Of a DNA stretch of 64,000 nucleotides, positions 21,741 through 32,953 are shown piece after piece. Every line of letters starts with the position of its first letter. Within the stretch, counting starts at the first letter, position 1. Both the position numbers and the translations under genes were made by a program. The notes beneath the pieces were generated by a model. It was not told where the DNA came from. It was given only the letters and a program-made list of their open reading frames with translations, and ran no database searches. Origin of the DNA: Costus lasius (Eukaryota > Streptophyta > Magnoliopsida > Zingiberales > Costaceae). Location: the NCBI GenBank assembly GCA_027563935.2, contig CM050449.1, positions 17,382,735-17,446,734 on the forward strand. The letters run 5' to 3'.

Positions 21741-23209
21741 TGTTAGGCCCTGCCCTAATCTAGGACCCAACCCAATCGGCCTGGTGAACTAGGCCATTGA
21801 CCAGAGTCAAAATAGGCCCAGGCCCAATCGTAAGAGGGGAAGCGGATACGATTTTGGGAAAATCGGGCGGCGAATGCTTCTCTCGCCCGCTTGATTGAAG
21901 TCTTCGTCGCCGACGTCTCTGGAGGCCAATGCTCTTGAGCCAGTCAGGGGAACCGACGCCGGGATGGAGATCACCACCGGACGACAGTATTGCGACCGAC
22001 GAAGCTTCGAGGACGATGCAGTCGACGCCAGGGCGACGGACGTGACTAGACGATGCGGGAAGAGCTCGCTCGTCAGGATGCAGCTCTTGATCCAGTGGGC
22101 AAAAGAAGAGCGGCTTCGCTCCGTCTGGCGGGCCGAAGGGTGCATACGGGCGACTTAGTCCGCGCAGCATGGATAACAGCGTGGCGCTCGTCTGGCGCGG
22201 CATGGGTGTCGCCTGCCACAGGACGACTTCACGCAGAGCTTCACCCGCGTGCGAACAAAGGACTCTGAGGCCGAAGCTCCCTATATGTAGGGCAGCCCGG
22301 TGAGCAGAGAGGGGAGGTCGAAAAGGATTGACGACGGGAGAGATGGAACGATTGAAGACTCCGGCGATGGGAACTCGCCGATAACGAACATATCCATCTC
22401 TCTCCCCCTCTCTTCTCCGCCTTCGGATCCCGACGTAGATCTCTCCGACAGGGCAAGTGGGTTGCAAGGCCGTTGAGGAGGTGGCGGCTCTCTTCCGTTT
22501 CGGCGAACGAGGGCCCGTGGCGGAGACGTGGATGCCAACGGGAAATCACGGAAAGGCTACGTGATGAACAAGAAATGAACTGACGAGAAGAACTGAACAG
22601 GGGAGAACGTCGGTTGAGGGAATGAACCAATTCGGCGACGAGGGGAGAGGACTCGCGGCATCCTTTCGTCGTAGCTCCGGTGGTGTGGGTGGGTGGAACG
22701 GAGCGACGTCGACAACCAATTCTCCTCCGAACTCCCTGTGCTTCTCCTCTTCGATTCTCGCCTGCCCTCTGTGCGCTCCGACAGGCTCGAGGTAGTGGCC
22801 TCGGTTGAGCAACAAGCTCATGCGCATCGAAGAGAGAGGAGGGGTAGACGAACGGCGCTCGTCAAAGGACACGACGGAGGCGCGTTCGTCGGAAGGAAAT
22901 GCATGCTGCTTCATGTCGAGGAGACATAAGTGAGCTCTCGGCTCCGGAAGCGAGATCACGGGTCGAACGCAGCCAGATTCCCCACCTTCGGTGACGTCTT
23001 CTGGCGCCCGGAGGGGCACTGATGAGGCTGAGGGCGAGGGGCCGAAGTTGCCTCTCCCCTGTCGCAGGCCCCTGTCAGTGAGTCTTGTTCCGGCGAACGT
23101 AGCTTCGAGCGAGAATGAAGCAACGCGGAAAAGAAAACAGACGAGGAAAATGAGGAAATAGCTAACGTGGACTGATTAGAACGCCTTAGCTAATCTTGGG
23201 GTCTGAACA
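21741..23209. mobile_element. GC-rich solo LTR with CTTAG target duplication
   Basis: It begins TGTTAGGCCC and ends GTCTGAACA (TG...CA ends) and is flanked by CTTAG at 21736-21740 and 23210-23214. That is a perfect 5-bp target duplication, and there is no internal region. The block is far more GC-rich than its surroundings. Open frames on both strands here (for example 21760-22467 and 22546-23019 minus) encode proline-, serine- and arginine-rich sequence without domains and are treated as chance frames. Confidence 0.75.
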
Positions 23210-23214
23210 CTTAG

Positions 23215-24724
23215 CATCAAGGGGTGAGTTGCAAATATGATAAGCAGTTGTTGTCATTGTAGTTCTTGTGCTGCTGTCTCTGATGATATACCTCATTCCG
23301 ACATCTTTTGCCTTATCGTCCTAGGCTCTATTCATATTAATATTCGAATATCCTAATGGTAGCCTTTTCCATTTCTCTTTTGTTGTTGTTGTCCCTTTGG
23401 CTCTACGTTGTAATATGTTTGATAATAATATGTTGTAATAGATACCAGATATAAGTCAATGTATTAGTATATGTTAGAAAATTGTATACTAGATTCAACA
23501 ATGATGAGATTGCTATATATATTTTTATAAGTACTACAAGCAATTCTATAATAATAATGACATATATGATCTTAAACTTAAGATTGTGATGGATTTCTAT
23601 ACAACTGTTTGTGCACTTTAATATTATTAAACAACATCTACAACTCAGCAGATTATAAAAGTTGTAATTATCTATATCACAAATTATATAGAGAGAAAAT
23701 AATAGCTGAGGTAGAATTTTTTTTACTCCTATATATAATAGGAGTGTAATTTTGGGCTTCTTAATTAAATAAGACTAAAAATGCATAATTACACTCAAAT
23801 AAATTAATATAAAATATCAATCTTATTTTGTTTGAGTTAATCTAGTTGAATCAAGAAACACAAAAAAAAGGTAATATGCAACTTTAACACATTATATGAA
23901 TATGTTTAATTGAAACTAGATGCCCTTTTTCTTTTTTGCATTCCTCATTAATCACTATACTATCTATATTCAATTATCTACTTCAAATTTTCTTCAAACC
24001 CCTACTTCAATCTGAACTCGAACTTACTAAAATTCTTTCTACCTAATAAAAACCCAAACCTAATAACTACCTGTTGGGAGAGAAAACGCAAAAACTCTCT
24101 GTTGCAAAATTTAAGACCAAATAACTAACTAGCAATATACCAGTAATAAACTCAGAAATGACAGCAAAATAAAATAATATACAAGGAACACCAAGAATTT
24201 TTATGTGAAAAACCTCCCCAACTTGAGGAGTAAAAATCATAGGACCGAAGTTCGTTCAAACGTTTCACTAAATCAATTAATGGGTTATATTACTCTTCCT
24301 AGATCATTTAGGAGCATAACAACATCATCAAGAATAATCTTAGATCTCAAATAAACATCAACATAAAGTTGAAAGCAATATAGGAGAGGAGAAGAGTTCA
24401 GGTTTTATTAAGATAATCAGTCTCGGTTCTGGGCTGACTGTGAGAGATAGAAATCTCAGTTCGATGATCTGACCGTACAAATTGAAGAGAATTGAGTCAC
24501 AAACATTCTTCTAAAATTGCAACCCGATCCAACGGTAAACTTCTTGCCGGTGGCTAATATACGCAGGCTGCCCTAAGTTCATAGCTTATATCTGAACTTT
24601 CTCCTCTCTGCCTTTTCTTCATGTCAAGTGGCTCTCTCTCACTTTCTGTCTTGCATTGCGGCGGCATGTACCTGTGCACATAATAAAACCTAATGACAAC
24701 AACACGTGTCAAGGTTACACTTAT
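23215..24724. other. AT-rich intergenic sequence
   Basis: No gene recognised. From 24072 (TGTTGGGAGAG) to about 24705 the sequence has the look of a plant retroelement LTR or leader (for example GTGAAAAACCTCCCC), but no matching partner or target duplication was found. Confidence 0.35.
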
Positions 24725-25880
24725 TCATCCACGATAAGTGTACAACAATCTACGTTATCTGTATCCACGATAAGTATACAGCAATCCACGTTATCTGTAT
24801 CCATGATAAGTGTGTAGCAATCCACGTTATCTGTATCCACGATAAGTATGCAGCAATCCATGTTATCTATATCCATGATAAATGTAGCCCATCCATGTTA
24901 TTGTCCATTGACGATATGCACAGCATATCCACCATAGGTGTATTCACGATATGTGCAGCCATATCCATCATAGAGGTGTATCCACGATATGTGCAACATA
25001 TCCACCATAGGTGTATCCATGATATGTGCAGCCATATCCACCATATGTGCAACATATCCACCATAGGGTGTATCCACCATAGGTGCAGCATATCCACCAT
25101 AGGTACAACACATCCACCATAGGTGCATCATATCCATCATAGGTGCAGTCCATCCACCATAGGGTGCAACATATCCACCATAAGTGCAGACCATCCATCA
25201 TATGTGCAGTCTATCCACCATAGGTGCAGCATATCCACCATAGGTGCAGTCCATCCACCATAGTGTGCAGCATATCCACCATAAGTGCAGACCATCCACC
25301 ATAGGTGCAGCATATCCATCATAGATGCAATCCATCCACCAAAGGGTGCAGACCATCCACCATAGGTGCAATCCATCTACTATAGGTTCAACATATCCAC
25401 CATAGTTGTAGTACATCCACCATAGGGTGCATCATATCCACCATAGGTGCAGTCCATCTACCATAGGTGCAGCATATCCACCATAGGTGCAAACCATCCA
25501 CCATAGGTGTATCCACAATAGTTGCACCATATCCACGATAGGTGTCATCTACGATCTAAGCTGCATATCCATGATATGAGCCATCCAAGGGTGCTTCATC
25601 CACGATGTGAGCTAGTCACAATCTGGACTGCTTCATCCACAATGTGAGCTAGTCATAATCTAGGCTACTTCATCCACGTGGGCATGATCTGAGCTATCCT
25701 TCACATGGGTAGCTTCATTCACAATCTAAGCCACATATCCATGATATGTGCTATCCATGATCTGGGCAACTTCATCCACGTTAGAGCCATCCTCCACATG
25801 GGCATAAACTTAGTCATTCTCCACATAGGATGTACTGTGCTATCCTCCACGCAGGCAAGAATTGAGCCATCCTCCACATA
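24725..25880. repeat. Minisatellite (36-bp then 20-bp units)
   Basis: 24725-24890 holds about five units of roughly 36 bp built on ATCCACGATAAGTRTGCAGC plus AATCCACGTTATCTGT. 24900-25550 holds many units near 20 bp built on CCACCATAGGTGCAGCATAT. 25550-25880 is a decayed continuation with CTGAGCTATCC words. Because the units lack stops in some frames, long repetitive open frames arise on both strands; these are not called as genes. Confidence 0.88.
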
Positions 25881-26103
25881 GGAGGGAAATTCACCCAACT
25901 CTACCCCCTACCCATTCTTTTCCTAACCCTAATATGTTACGCTCCAACACGTAACTCAATGCACAACATATTTATTTATTTATTTATTTTTCATCCGGAG
26001 GGATGAAAGCCTTAGAAGACCCAGGTCGACACCTTGTCTTCGCTAACCCACTCACCTAAGGTCATCCCTCCGAGGCTGGAATTGTTACATTCCAGCCGCT
26101 ATC

Positions 26104-26233
26104 AAAATTCCATTGTATAATCTGTACACTGCATCGACATATACCAAGACACAACGCTAAATACCAATAAAATTCCATTGTATAATCTGTACACTGCATC
26201 GACATATAACAAGACACAACGCTAAGTACCAAT
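26104..26233. repeat. 65-bp tandem duplication
   Basis: Two copies start AAAATTCCATTGTATAATCT at 26104 and 26169 and differ by only a few bases. Confidence 0.85.
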
Positions 26234-27240
26234 CAACAGTCACTTAACATACATTAGAGGAGCTTAGCCTCTTAGCAGGTTACCACCCAAATAAATGTTC
26301 ACCATTCATTCTTCCTTGTCTCATTTCCTTTAACCCAGCCTTCTCTTGACTACAACGCACACATCCCACTCTACAATTGATTCTCACACATGTTTCCCTT
26401 TCTCAAGCATTTAGATAATAGCAACCAAAACCAAGGAGTGATCAAACACTCTTTTTTTTTTTTTGTAAACCCAGGCTACAAGTCACTCAATCCAGTCCAC
26501 ACACTATACTGAATCCCTTCAGCTCTTCCTTGTACAGGCACCAAAGATCACTTCAATTTACCTATAGCAGTCCTAGCGAACAACAATATCCTGCACAGGA
26601 GCACCTTCATCCCAGTAAGGAAGCCAACTAGTGACAGCAACAACAGGACAACAATACAACACAGAAAATTCAGCAAATTTTCAACTACCAGACACAACCT
26701 ACATATTTCAGTGCAAGAAGCATAAAAACAAACTCAGTATTACATCTAGCAAGAAAAGAAACATTAAAAGCACAACTCCACTCATATTACCAAAACAAGA
26801 AGACAACAGCACAAAATCACAACTAGATTCGAGGCATGCGAAAAGACCACCAGTTTCAACCAACTCTCAGCTGAAAATGGACAACCAAAGACACATGTAA
26901 ACACGAACTCTCGGCAGAGAGAGAAAACAAAGGAAAACCAACCACAAAAACTATATAGATCCAGCTATCTCCAAGTTGGAGCCAATCTCACGAAGAATCC
27001 TAGTAAATAAACAACTCATAGTACCATTAGAGAGCTAAGGGATAAATTATACCTAGCCCATATAAAAGGGCTACTCCACTATGGAAGAACACGAGAAAGC
27101 AGGGGGAACTCCTATGCTATCTGCCCTGAGGAGGTTAGCTCCTCCAGCTACTGCCCTCCCCCTACTCTAACGAGAGAAAAAGAGCCGCCCCCGGTGGGAG
27201 GACTATTGAACAACAATAAATCTCTTAGAAGCGCCTAGAA

Positions 27241-27241
<1 letters not shown>

Positions 27242-27272
<31 letters not shown>
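27242..27272. repeat. Homopolymer run of 31 C
   Basis: An uninterrupted C run ending at CGCGCTC. The exact length may be an assembly estimate. Confidence 0.9.
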
Positions 27273-27273
<1 letters not shown>

Positions 27274-27375
27274 CGCTCTACACTTGGCTGAAACTCTACT
27301 TAAATGGACTCATATCAAATCAAGATTTCACCACTTAGGCTAAAATCTTACTCGGCAGAAATGGAAGCCTTCAAG

Positions 27376-27553
27376 TAGGGGTGAGCATTCGGTTTCGATT
27401 AATTAGGTTTTTATCGATTACCAAAAATTTTGGTAAATTCGGTTTGGTAAAAAAAATTTTGGTTTCGGTTTCGGTATTAAGTTTGTAAAATTCGGTTTTC
27501 GGTTTTCGGTTCGTTTATTTTTTTCGGTTCGGTAAAAAACCGAATTTACCGAT

Positions 27554-27585
<32 letters not shown>

Positions 27586-27676
27586 CATATATATATATAT
27601 ACATATATATATATACATATATATATATATACATATATATATATACATATATATATATATACATATATATATATAC

Positions 27677-27708
<32 letters not shown>

Positions 27709-28029
27709 TAAAATATATAATATATATAATAAATATTAAAAAATAAAATAAAATATATTATATTATAATTTTATTATAGTATAACTAGTTACTAAAAGTC
27801 TAAAATATATTATTTAATACCTAATAACCTAATTACTAATCATATAATTAATTAAATCCTTAATAATTAAAATTTTCGGTAATTTACCGAATTTACTGAA
27901 AAAATTTGGTAAATTCGATTCGGTAAAATTTCGGTTTTTAGGAAATTCGGTTCGATTTCGGTTTTTAAAAATTCGGTATAAAAAAATTCGGTAAATTTGA
28001 TTTCAATTTTTACCGAATGCTCACCCCTA
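27376..28029. mobile_element. hAT-type MITE, 654 bp, perfect 8-bp TSD
   Basis: The terminal inverted repeat TAGGGGTGAGCATTCGGT is perfect over 18 bp at both ends. The flanks CCTTCAAG at 27368-27375 and 28030-28037 are a perfect 8-bp target duplication, as expected for hAT transposition. The interior is made of CGGTTT/AAACCG words in inverted order and a TATATAC microsatellite (about 27556-27708). It has no coding capacity, so it depends on a transposase supplied elsewhere. Confidence 0.93.
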
Positions 28030-28037
28030 CCTTCAAG

Positions 28038-28589
28038 TGAATATTATGATTATAATTCTATATATATATATATATATATATAAATGAGACGAAAATGGGA
28101 TATTACATAATCTCCACTAATGTGCTCCTCCTAGCAGCCTCCCTTTCTATTGCCAACTCCACCTTCAACAGTGCTCATCCCCCTATACCCTCCTATCTCA
28201 CTTCGCCCCTGACTATACTTGCTACTTATACTTAAATCAAACCCAATTAATAGGTACTCAATTATTTATAATTAGGTTCAGGTAGGTCAAGTACCTGCTA
28301 AAAATAAATCCGACTATTATCCCTAATTGAAATTCCGATGATAAATGGGTTAAATTATATAATAATATTATCATAGATAAGGTTATGCTAAATTATGATT
28401 TTTTTTACCTACTTAGATGATAACAGCTTGGTAGACATTATTTGTTGCTCATGAAATAATTAGTTATATTCTCACTAGTAATATCACAAAAGCCTAACAC
28501 GTTATCTGCAATGATCAAATTGAAAACTAAATTAGAATAAAAAATATAAGCGCAATAATGGTTTGAAGAGAAATTGCTCTAAAAAATTT
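28038..28589. other. AT-rich intergenic sequence
   Basis: A TA run lies at about 28061-28082. Nothing else is recognisable before the DUF247 3' flank starts. Confidence 0.4.
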
Positions 28590-29513
28590 CAGACTAATGA
28601 TGTACTTTAATAATAAACAAATTAACACACTTTTCTTAAAAAAACGTTATTTCTTAATTTATCTAATTAGGTTAAAGTAAAATATGAGATTAGAGTATAA
28701 TTGAGTTAGAACACCCAGGTTCTCATAAGCATTGAACTACTAGGTTTATAGGTTGTCTAGATGATGTGTCTAGATCACTAGATCAAGCTAGTCCCCTCAA
28801 TCAAGTCAGACCGCTCAACTATTAGTCTAATTGATTTGATCATAGTAATAATTAATAATGTTGGATTGAGTTGTTTGATTTTGTTAGAGTCTAATTGGTT
28901 GAGACTGCCTTATCGGACTACTATTTAATTAGGTTAGATCATTAATTGATGAAATATTTGACTAAGTCGAATTGCCCAATTGAATCGATTCCCTAAATTT
29001 AGTTAAACCTCTCAAATAGGAATCAGGATGAACCATTTGGACAATCTGAACGGTTAGATTAAGCCAAATTAGCTAGAACTTTTAGATTATTTGTAGATCA
29101 ACGGCTCACTCGCTCAATAGAGAGGTAGGCCGATGGAAGTCCCCAGTTACATAGGAGAGCAAAACTCTGTACTGAATCCTCGTTACAGTGAGGAAATCGA
29201 GAACGAAATGATAAATTCCTTGGTTTAACTTCATCCGGACAAAACGAGATGGACAACGTGAAGTATAACAAGGAATAGCGTTTAGAAATCTACAGAAAAT
29301 TCCAAATAAGTTCTCACTTCTTGTCTAAATATATCCAAAGTATATGTTAAGAAACAAAGTGCTAGAGGTCGAGTACAAATTAGGTGGCTCTTCAGTTGAC
29401 TAGTTAAAAGAAGAAAGAAATATAGCAATCATCATATGATTGAAAACGATTTCTTGGTCATTGATCATCTATACAGACAAGAGGGGTGAATTTTACACCA
29501 AGAAATGGAATAT
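28590..29513. repeat. DUF247 3'-flank (C3), interrupted
   Basis: It matches 12863-13790, the DNA downstream of other DUF247 copies. It breaks at AAATGGAATAT where the LTR of the DnaJ-carrying element begins. The missing remainder resumes at about 41942 in front of the truncated DUF247 copy. The 12.4-kb nest therefore split this flank. Confidence 0.75.
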
Positions 29514-29780
29514 AAAAATGATTAGGAATAGTCGGGAATGAGTACAAATAAAGTGGTGTGAAAAATTAAAACTCGTTAATTTCAAATGAAATAGATTGTA
29601 CATATTTATAAAGATTATTTGCCCCTTGGAATACTTGTAATTAAATACATAGAGATAACTAACAGGCTAGATACATTTGTCTATAATAATATCCACAAAA
29701 AACCGAAGTATCCAAACATATCTTTTTGAAGTTCTCTCGCACCCTCTAACTTAGTAGAATTCAAGTTTTACTTTTCAACA
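29514..29780 (-). repeat. 3' LTR of the DnaJ-carrying element
   Basis: It ends CTTTTCAACA and is followed by a purine-rich stretch on the minus strand (TTTTAGGAGCAA before TGTTGAAAAG). It lacks the first six or so bases (TGTTAG) present in the right LTR. Confidence 0.7.
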
Positions 29781-30590
29781 TTGCTCCTAAAACTTGAAAT
29801 TCCTCTTTGGATCTTTATCTGGGTCATCGTCTCAGGGCCAGTTTGGTTTAGCTGGAGTCCAGCTAGTTGGAACAGAGCTGGTTGGAATATAACTAGTTTG
29901 ACAAATTTGAAGTTGTTTGAATAAAACAACTTGTAGCTGGAGCTGATTAATACTTATAAGTGATATTTTATATTTGTAAGTAAAAAAAATAGATTCACAT
30001 AAAACTCACCATTGACCAAGCAGATGCAGCATAATTTATTCAAATTTAAAATAATAAAAATGTAAACTGCAAAAGCCACTCAATGAAGAAAACCTGCTAA
30101 TGTATAATTGCAGGTCTGATACTCTCATAAGCGCAAATATACCATAAACACAGCAATCATACATGTTCGAACAGAGCAATATTAAATGTTCAAGATTAAC
30201 AGGAAGCCTGGATGCAAGGGAGCCTCGTCAGCTCGAATCCAACGCCAGTGAGCTGGACGACTCGCGTGGCGACGTGCACGCGCAGGGGACGGAAAGCTTG
30301 GACGCAGCAAAATCCTCGTCCCACTCGAATCCAACACCGGCAAGCTGGACGAGGGACGCCACCGACTAGGGACTGATGTAGACGCAGCCCGCAACGCCAG
30401 CCCACGCCGATCCAAACGAGCTCGACGGCCTCCGAAGCGGCTGGATCTGTAACCGGCCATTGGAGCAGACGCACAAGCCCAGCTTCTCGAAAGATCGTTC
30501 ATGATACAGCTGGAAGAATATTCGATGTAACAAATCGGAGATTAGCGAGCCCACTTGCGCTAACCTCTCCGTCCGTTTCCTATAAATAAC

Positions 30591-30598
30591 GCTCCTTC
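30591..30598 (+). promoter_or_regulatory. TATA box of gypsy 5' LTR
   Basis: TATAAATA in the context TTTCCTATAAATAACGC, about 220 bp into the LTR. The same box is at 37839-37846 in the 3' LTR. It is the probable core promoter of the element. Confidence 0.65.
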
Positions 30599-32360
30599 TC
30601 CCCGAGACGGGGCAGGATGAATGTAATGTTTCTTTTCCCAGTTTCAATGAAGTCGTAGTTTCTTTGATCATAGCTGTTCGTCGTCGTCGGGTGAAACGTC
30701 CCCGCTCCGGCAAAACGGTGGTGAAGTGTCCCGCCGTCTCCCTTCTTCCCTCCGTAGCGATCTGATCCGGACACGAGTTCCTCTTCCTCGTAGAGATCTC
30801 TCGTGTTCGCCGATCCGTTAATGGCTACGGTCACACTGTAAGACCAGGCGACTTCGCCTGTTCCGCTCCCCCATCGAGACTGTCCTGTGGCAGACCTCGG
30901 TGCGATCCGTCCCCTGTAATCTTTCATGTAATCTCTGCTTGTACGCTGAAGTGAATGTATGCTGTGAGATCCCGCGGCGTTGCTCGACGAGGACATGCGA
31001 AATGGTTGGCGGGTCCTGGATCTTGGCAAGAGCAGCGAGGAGGCTCCTTCCACCACTGGTGAGTAACTGAGCGCTTGTTAATTCCATTTCGTCGCTGATA
31101 ATCCTGCTGGTTTGTTGTTGCTCCAATACGTTTAATCGCTGCTTCGTGAAATCAGTCGCCTGTGTTTTATTTTCGATTGAATGTCCCCTGTTTCTTCTGT
31201 TTTCTAATTCTTGTTTTCCGCTTCGACGTGATCGCCTTCCGCCCCTGCTTCTAAAACACCTAGCCACGGTTTACCAATCTCCGCATTACCCGCCCAGATC
31301 TCTCAGTGACCTTCACCAAGAGATCCGATCCCTATAGTCGTCCCCTGTGCGCATTGCTTCATCGCCTGCCGTTCCTCTCTGGTTCTTAGCTTACCGCCTG
31401 CATGCCTCGTTTTCCAATAGTAAATGAAACGGTGGTGTTTCCCCTCATCTGTCCCTCTAACCATTAGTCACAGACGTCTGCTTACCCTGATCTTTTCTGT
31501 GACCTTCACAGAGAGGACGAAACCCAGAAACCGTCCCTTAAACCACGCTGTATCAACTTTGGTATCGCGCTCCCCCCCCTGCCAATGCAATCGCAGTCAC
31601 TGACGCCTGAACCCAGCTCGCCTCTGTAGCCTCCACTGAGAAGTAGAATACCTGAAGCAAACACGCTGCATCACCTCCCTCAGTCCTGTCTACAGACATC
31701 TGCACCCCTGCTTTCTTTCTCCGTGGCCTCCACCGAGAAGCTGAATACCTGGAGCATCCCATAATACGCCACATCACCTCCCCTGCACCATAGCGACATA
31801 CGCCTGCACCCTCGGCTCTTCTCCGTGGCCTCCACCAAGAAGCTAGATACCAGAACCCCTTCCCATCAACACGATACCTCACCTCCCCTGCCCCATCCCT
31901 CTACAGCTACAGACATCTGCCCCAGCTGTTCTCCGCGACCTTCACCAAGAGGCTGAATACCCCGCCGCCATCCTGCATCCCTTCCCCTGCCCGACCTATC
32001 GTAGCTACAGACGTCTGTCCACCCAGATCCTCTCCGTGACCTTCACCGAGAGACCAGAACCCTGGAGCCCCCCCCCCCCTTACACGCACCTGCAACATTT
32101 TCATACTGTATCGTCCCTGTTTCATAGCTTTACCGATTGCCTGCTTCGTTTTCCTCGACAATAACGAAACAGAGGCTTTCCTCATTCCCCTGTCCCTCCA
32201 GCCTGCAGCCACCAACGTCTGCACACCCAGATCCTCTCCGTGACCTTCACCGAGAGACCAGATCCCTGGAGCCCTACTATACACACGCCTGCAACATTTC
32301 ATACCGTATCGTCCCTGTTTCATAGCTGTACCGTTTGCCCGCTTCGTTTCTTTTCCCCGA

Positions 32361-32877
32361 CAGTAACGAAACTGAGACGTTGTCTCCTCCCCCTGTCCCT
32401 CCAGCCTGCAGTCACAGACGTCTGCACACCCTGGTCTCCTCCACAGAGAGATCGAACTCCAGAAACCTCCCCTTAAACCTGCTGCATCACAGTAACGAAA
32501 CTGAGACGTTGTCTCCTCCCCCCTGTCCCTCCAGCCTGCAGTCACAAACGTCTGCACACCCTGGTCTCCTCCACAGAGAGATCGAACTCCAGAAACCTCC
32601 CCTTAAACCTGCTGCATCACATTAACGAAACTGAGACGTTGTCTCCTCCCCCTGTCCCTCTAGCCTGCAGTCACAGACGTCTGCACACCCTGGTCTCCTC
32701 CACCGAGAGATCGAACTCCAGAAACCTCCCCTTAAACCTGCTGCATCACATTAACGAAACTGAGACGTTGTCTCCTCCCCCTGTCCCTCCAGCCTGCAGA
32801 CACAGACGTCTGCACACCCTGGTCTCCTCCACCGAGAGATCGAACTCCAGAAACCTCCCCTTAAACCTGCTGCATCA
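32361..32877 (+). repeat. Four 129-bp tandem units in gypsy 5' LTR
   Basis: Units start CA(G/T)TAACGAAACTGAGACG at 32361, 32490, 32620 and 32749. The same four-unit array occupies 39616-40131 in the 3' LTR. Confidence 0.92.
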
Positions 32878-32881
32878 ATTT

Positions 32882-32892
32882 TGGTATCAGAG
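32882..32892 (+). other. gypsy primer binding site
   Basis: TGGTATCAGAG, complementary to initiator-methionine tRNA, lies directly after the 5' LTR. Confidence 0.85.
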
Positions 32893-32953
32893 GGTCTGAT
32901 CCGATCACTCGCTGCGATCTCCGAATCTGTGGAACGGATTTTCGTCTGTCTTC

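Larger units (their letters stand above)
25881..27367. other. Intergenic with tandem duplication and poly-C tract
   Basis: It contains a TATT microsatellite (25970-25990), an inverted GGAGGGATGA/TCATCCCTCC pair (25998-26072), a 65-bp tandem duplication (26104-26233) and a run of 31 C at 27242-27272. The wording resembles retroelement LTR or leader sequence, but no element ends were found. The open frame 26631-26900 has no recognisable domain. Confidence 0.4.
30374..32881 (+). repeat. gypsy 5' LTR
   Basis: It starts TGATGTAGACGC and ends at CATCAATTT just before the primer site. The 3' half is made of degenerate units containing CAGACGTCTGC and CCGAGAGA. Its last 520 bp (32361-32877) are four near-identical units of about 129 bp. 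Open frames across this part (for example 31907-32557 minus and 32335-32899 plus) result from the repeat and are not genes. Confidence 0.95.

Noticed and set aside
21760..23019. GC-rich open frames, up to 235 codons on the minus strand
   Set aside because: They lie fully inside a solo LTR with a clear CTTAG duplication; composition is biased, no domain, frames overlap on both strands.
24706..25416. Long repetitive open frames on both strands (IHDK-type on plus, YGGYV/MVDG-type on minus)
   Set aside because: They are by-products of a minisatellite whose units lack stops; no domain, several overlapping frames, both strands equally open.
24072..25949. Candidate LTR from TGTTGGGAGAG to GCTCCAACA enclosing the minisatellite
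   Set aside because: The ends look right, but the flanking five bases (CTACC and CGTAA) do not match and no second copy is in the window.
32361..32877. Regular repeats considered as a CRISPR array
   Set aside because: Whole units are near-identical with no variable spacers, in a plant LTR.
31553..32899. Open frames in the gypsy LTR (also 39635-40570), resembling a repeat protein
   Set aside because: They are caused by 129-bp tandem units (divisible by three) without stops; present in both LTRs.
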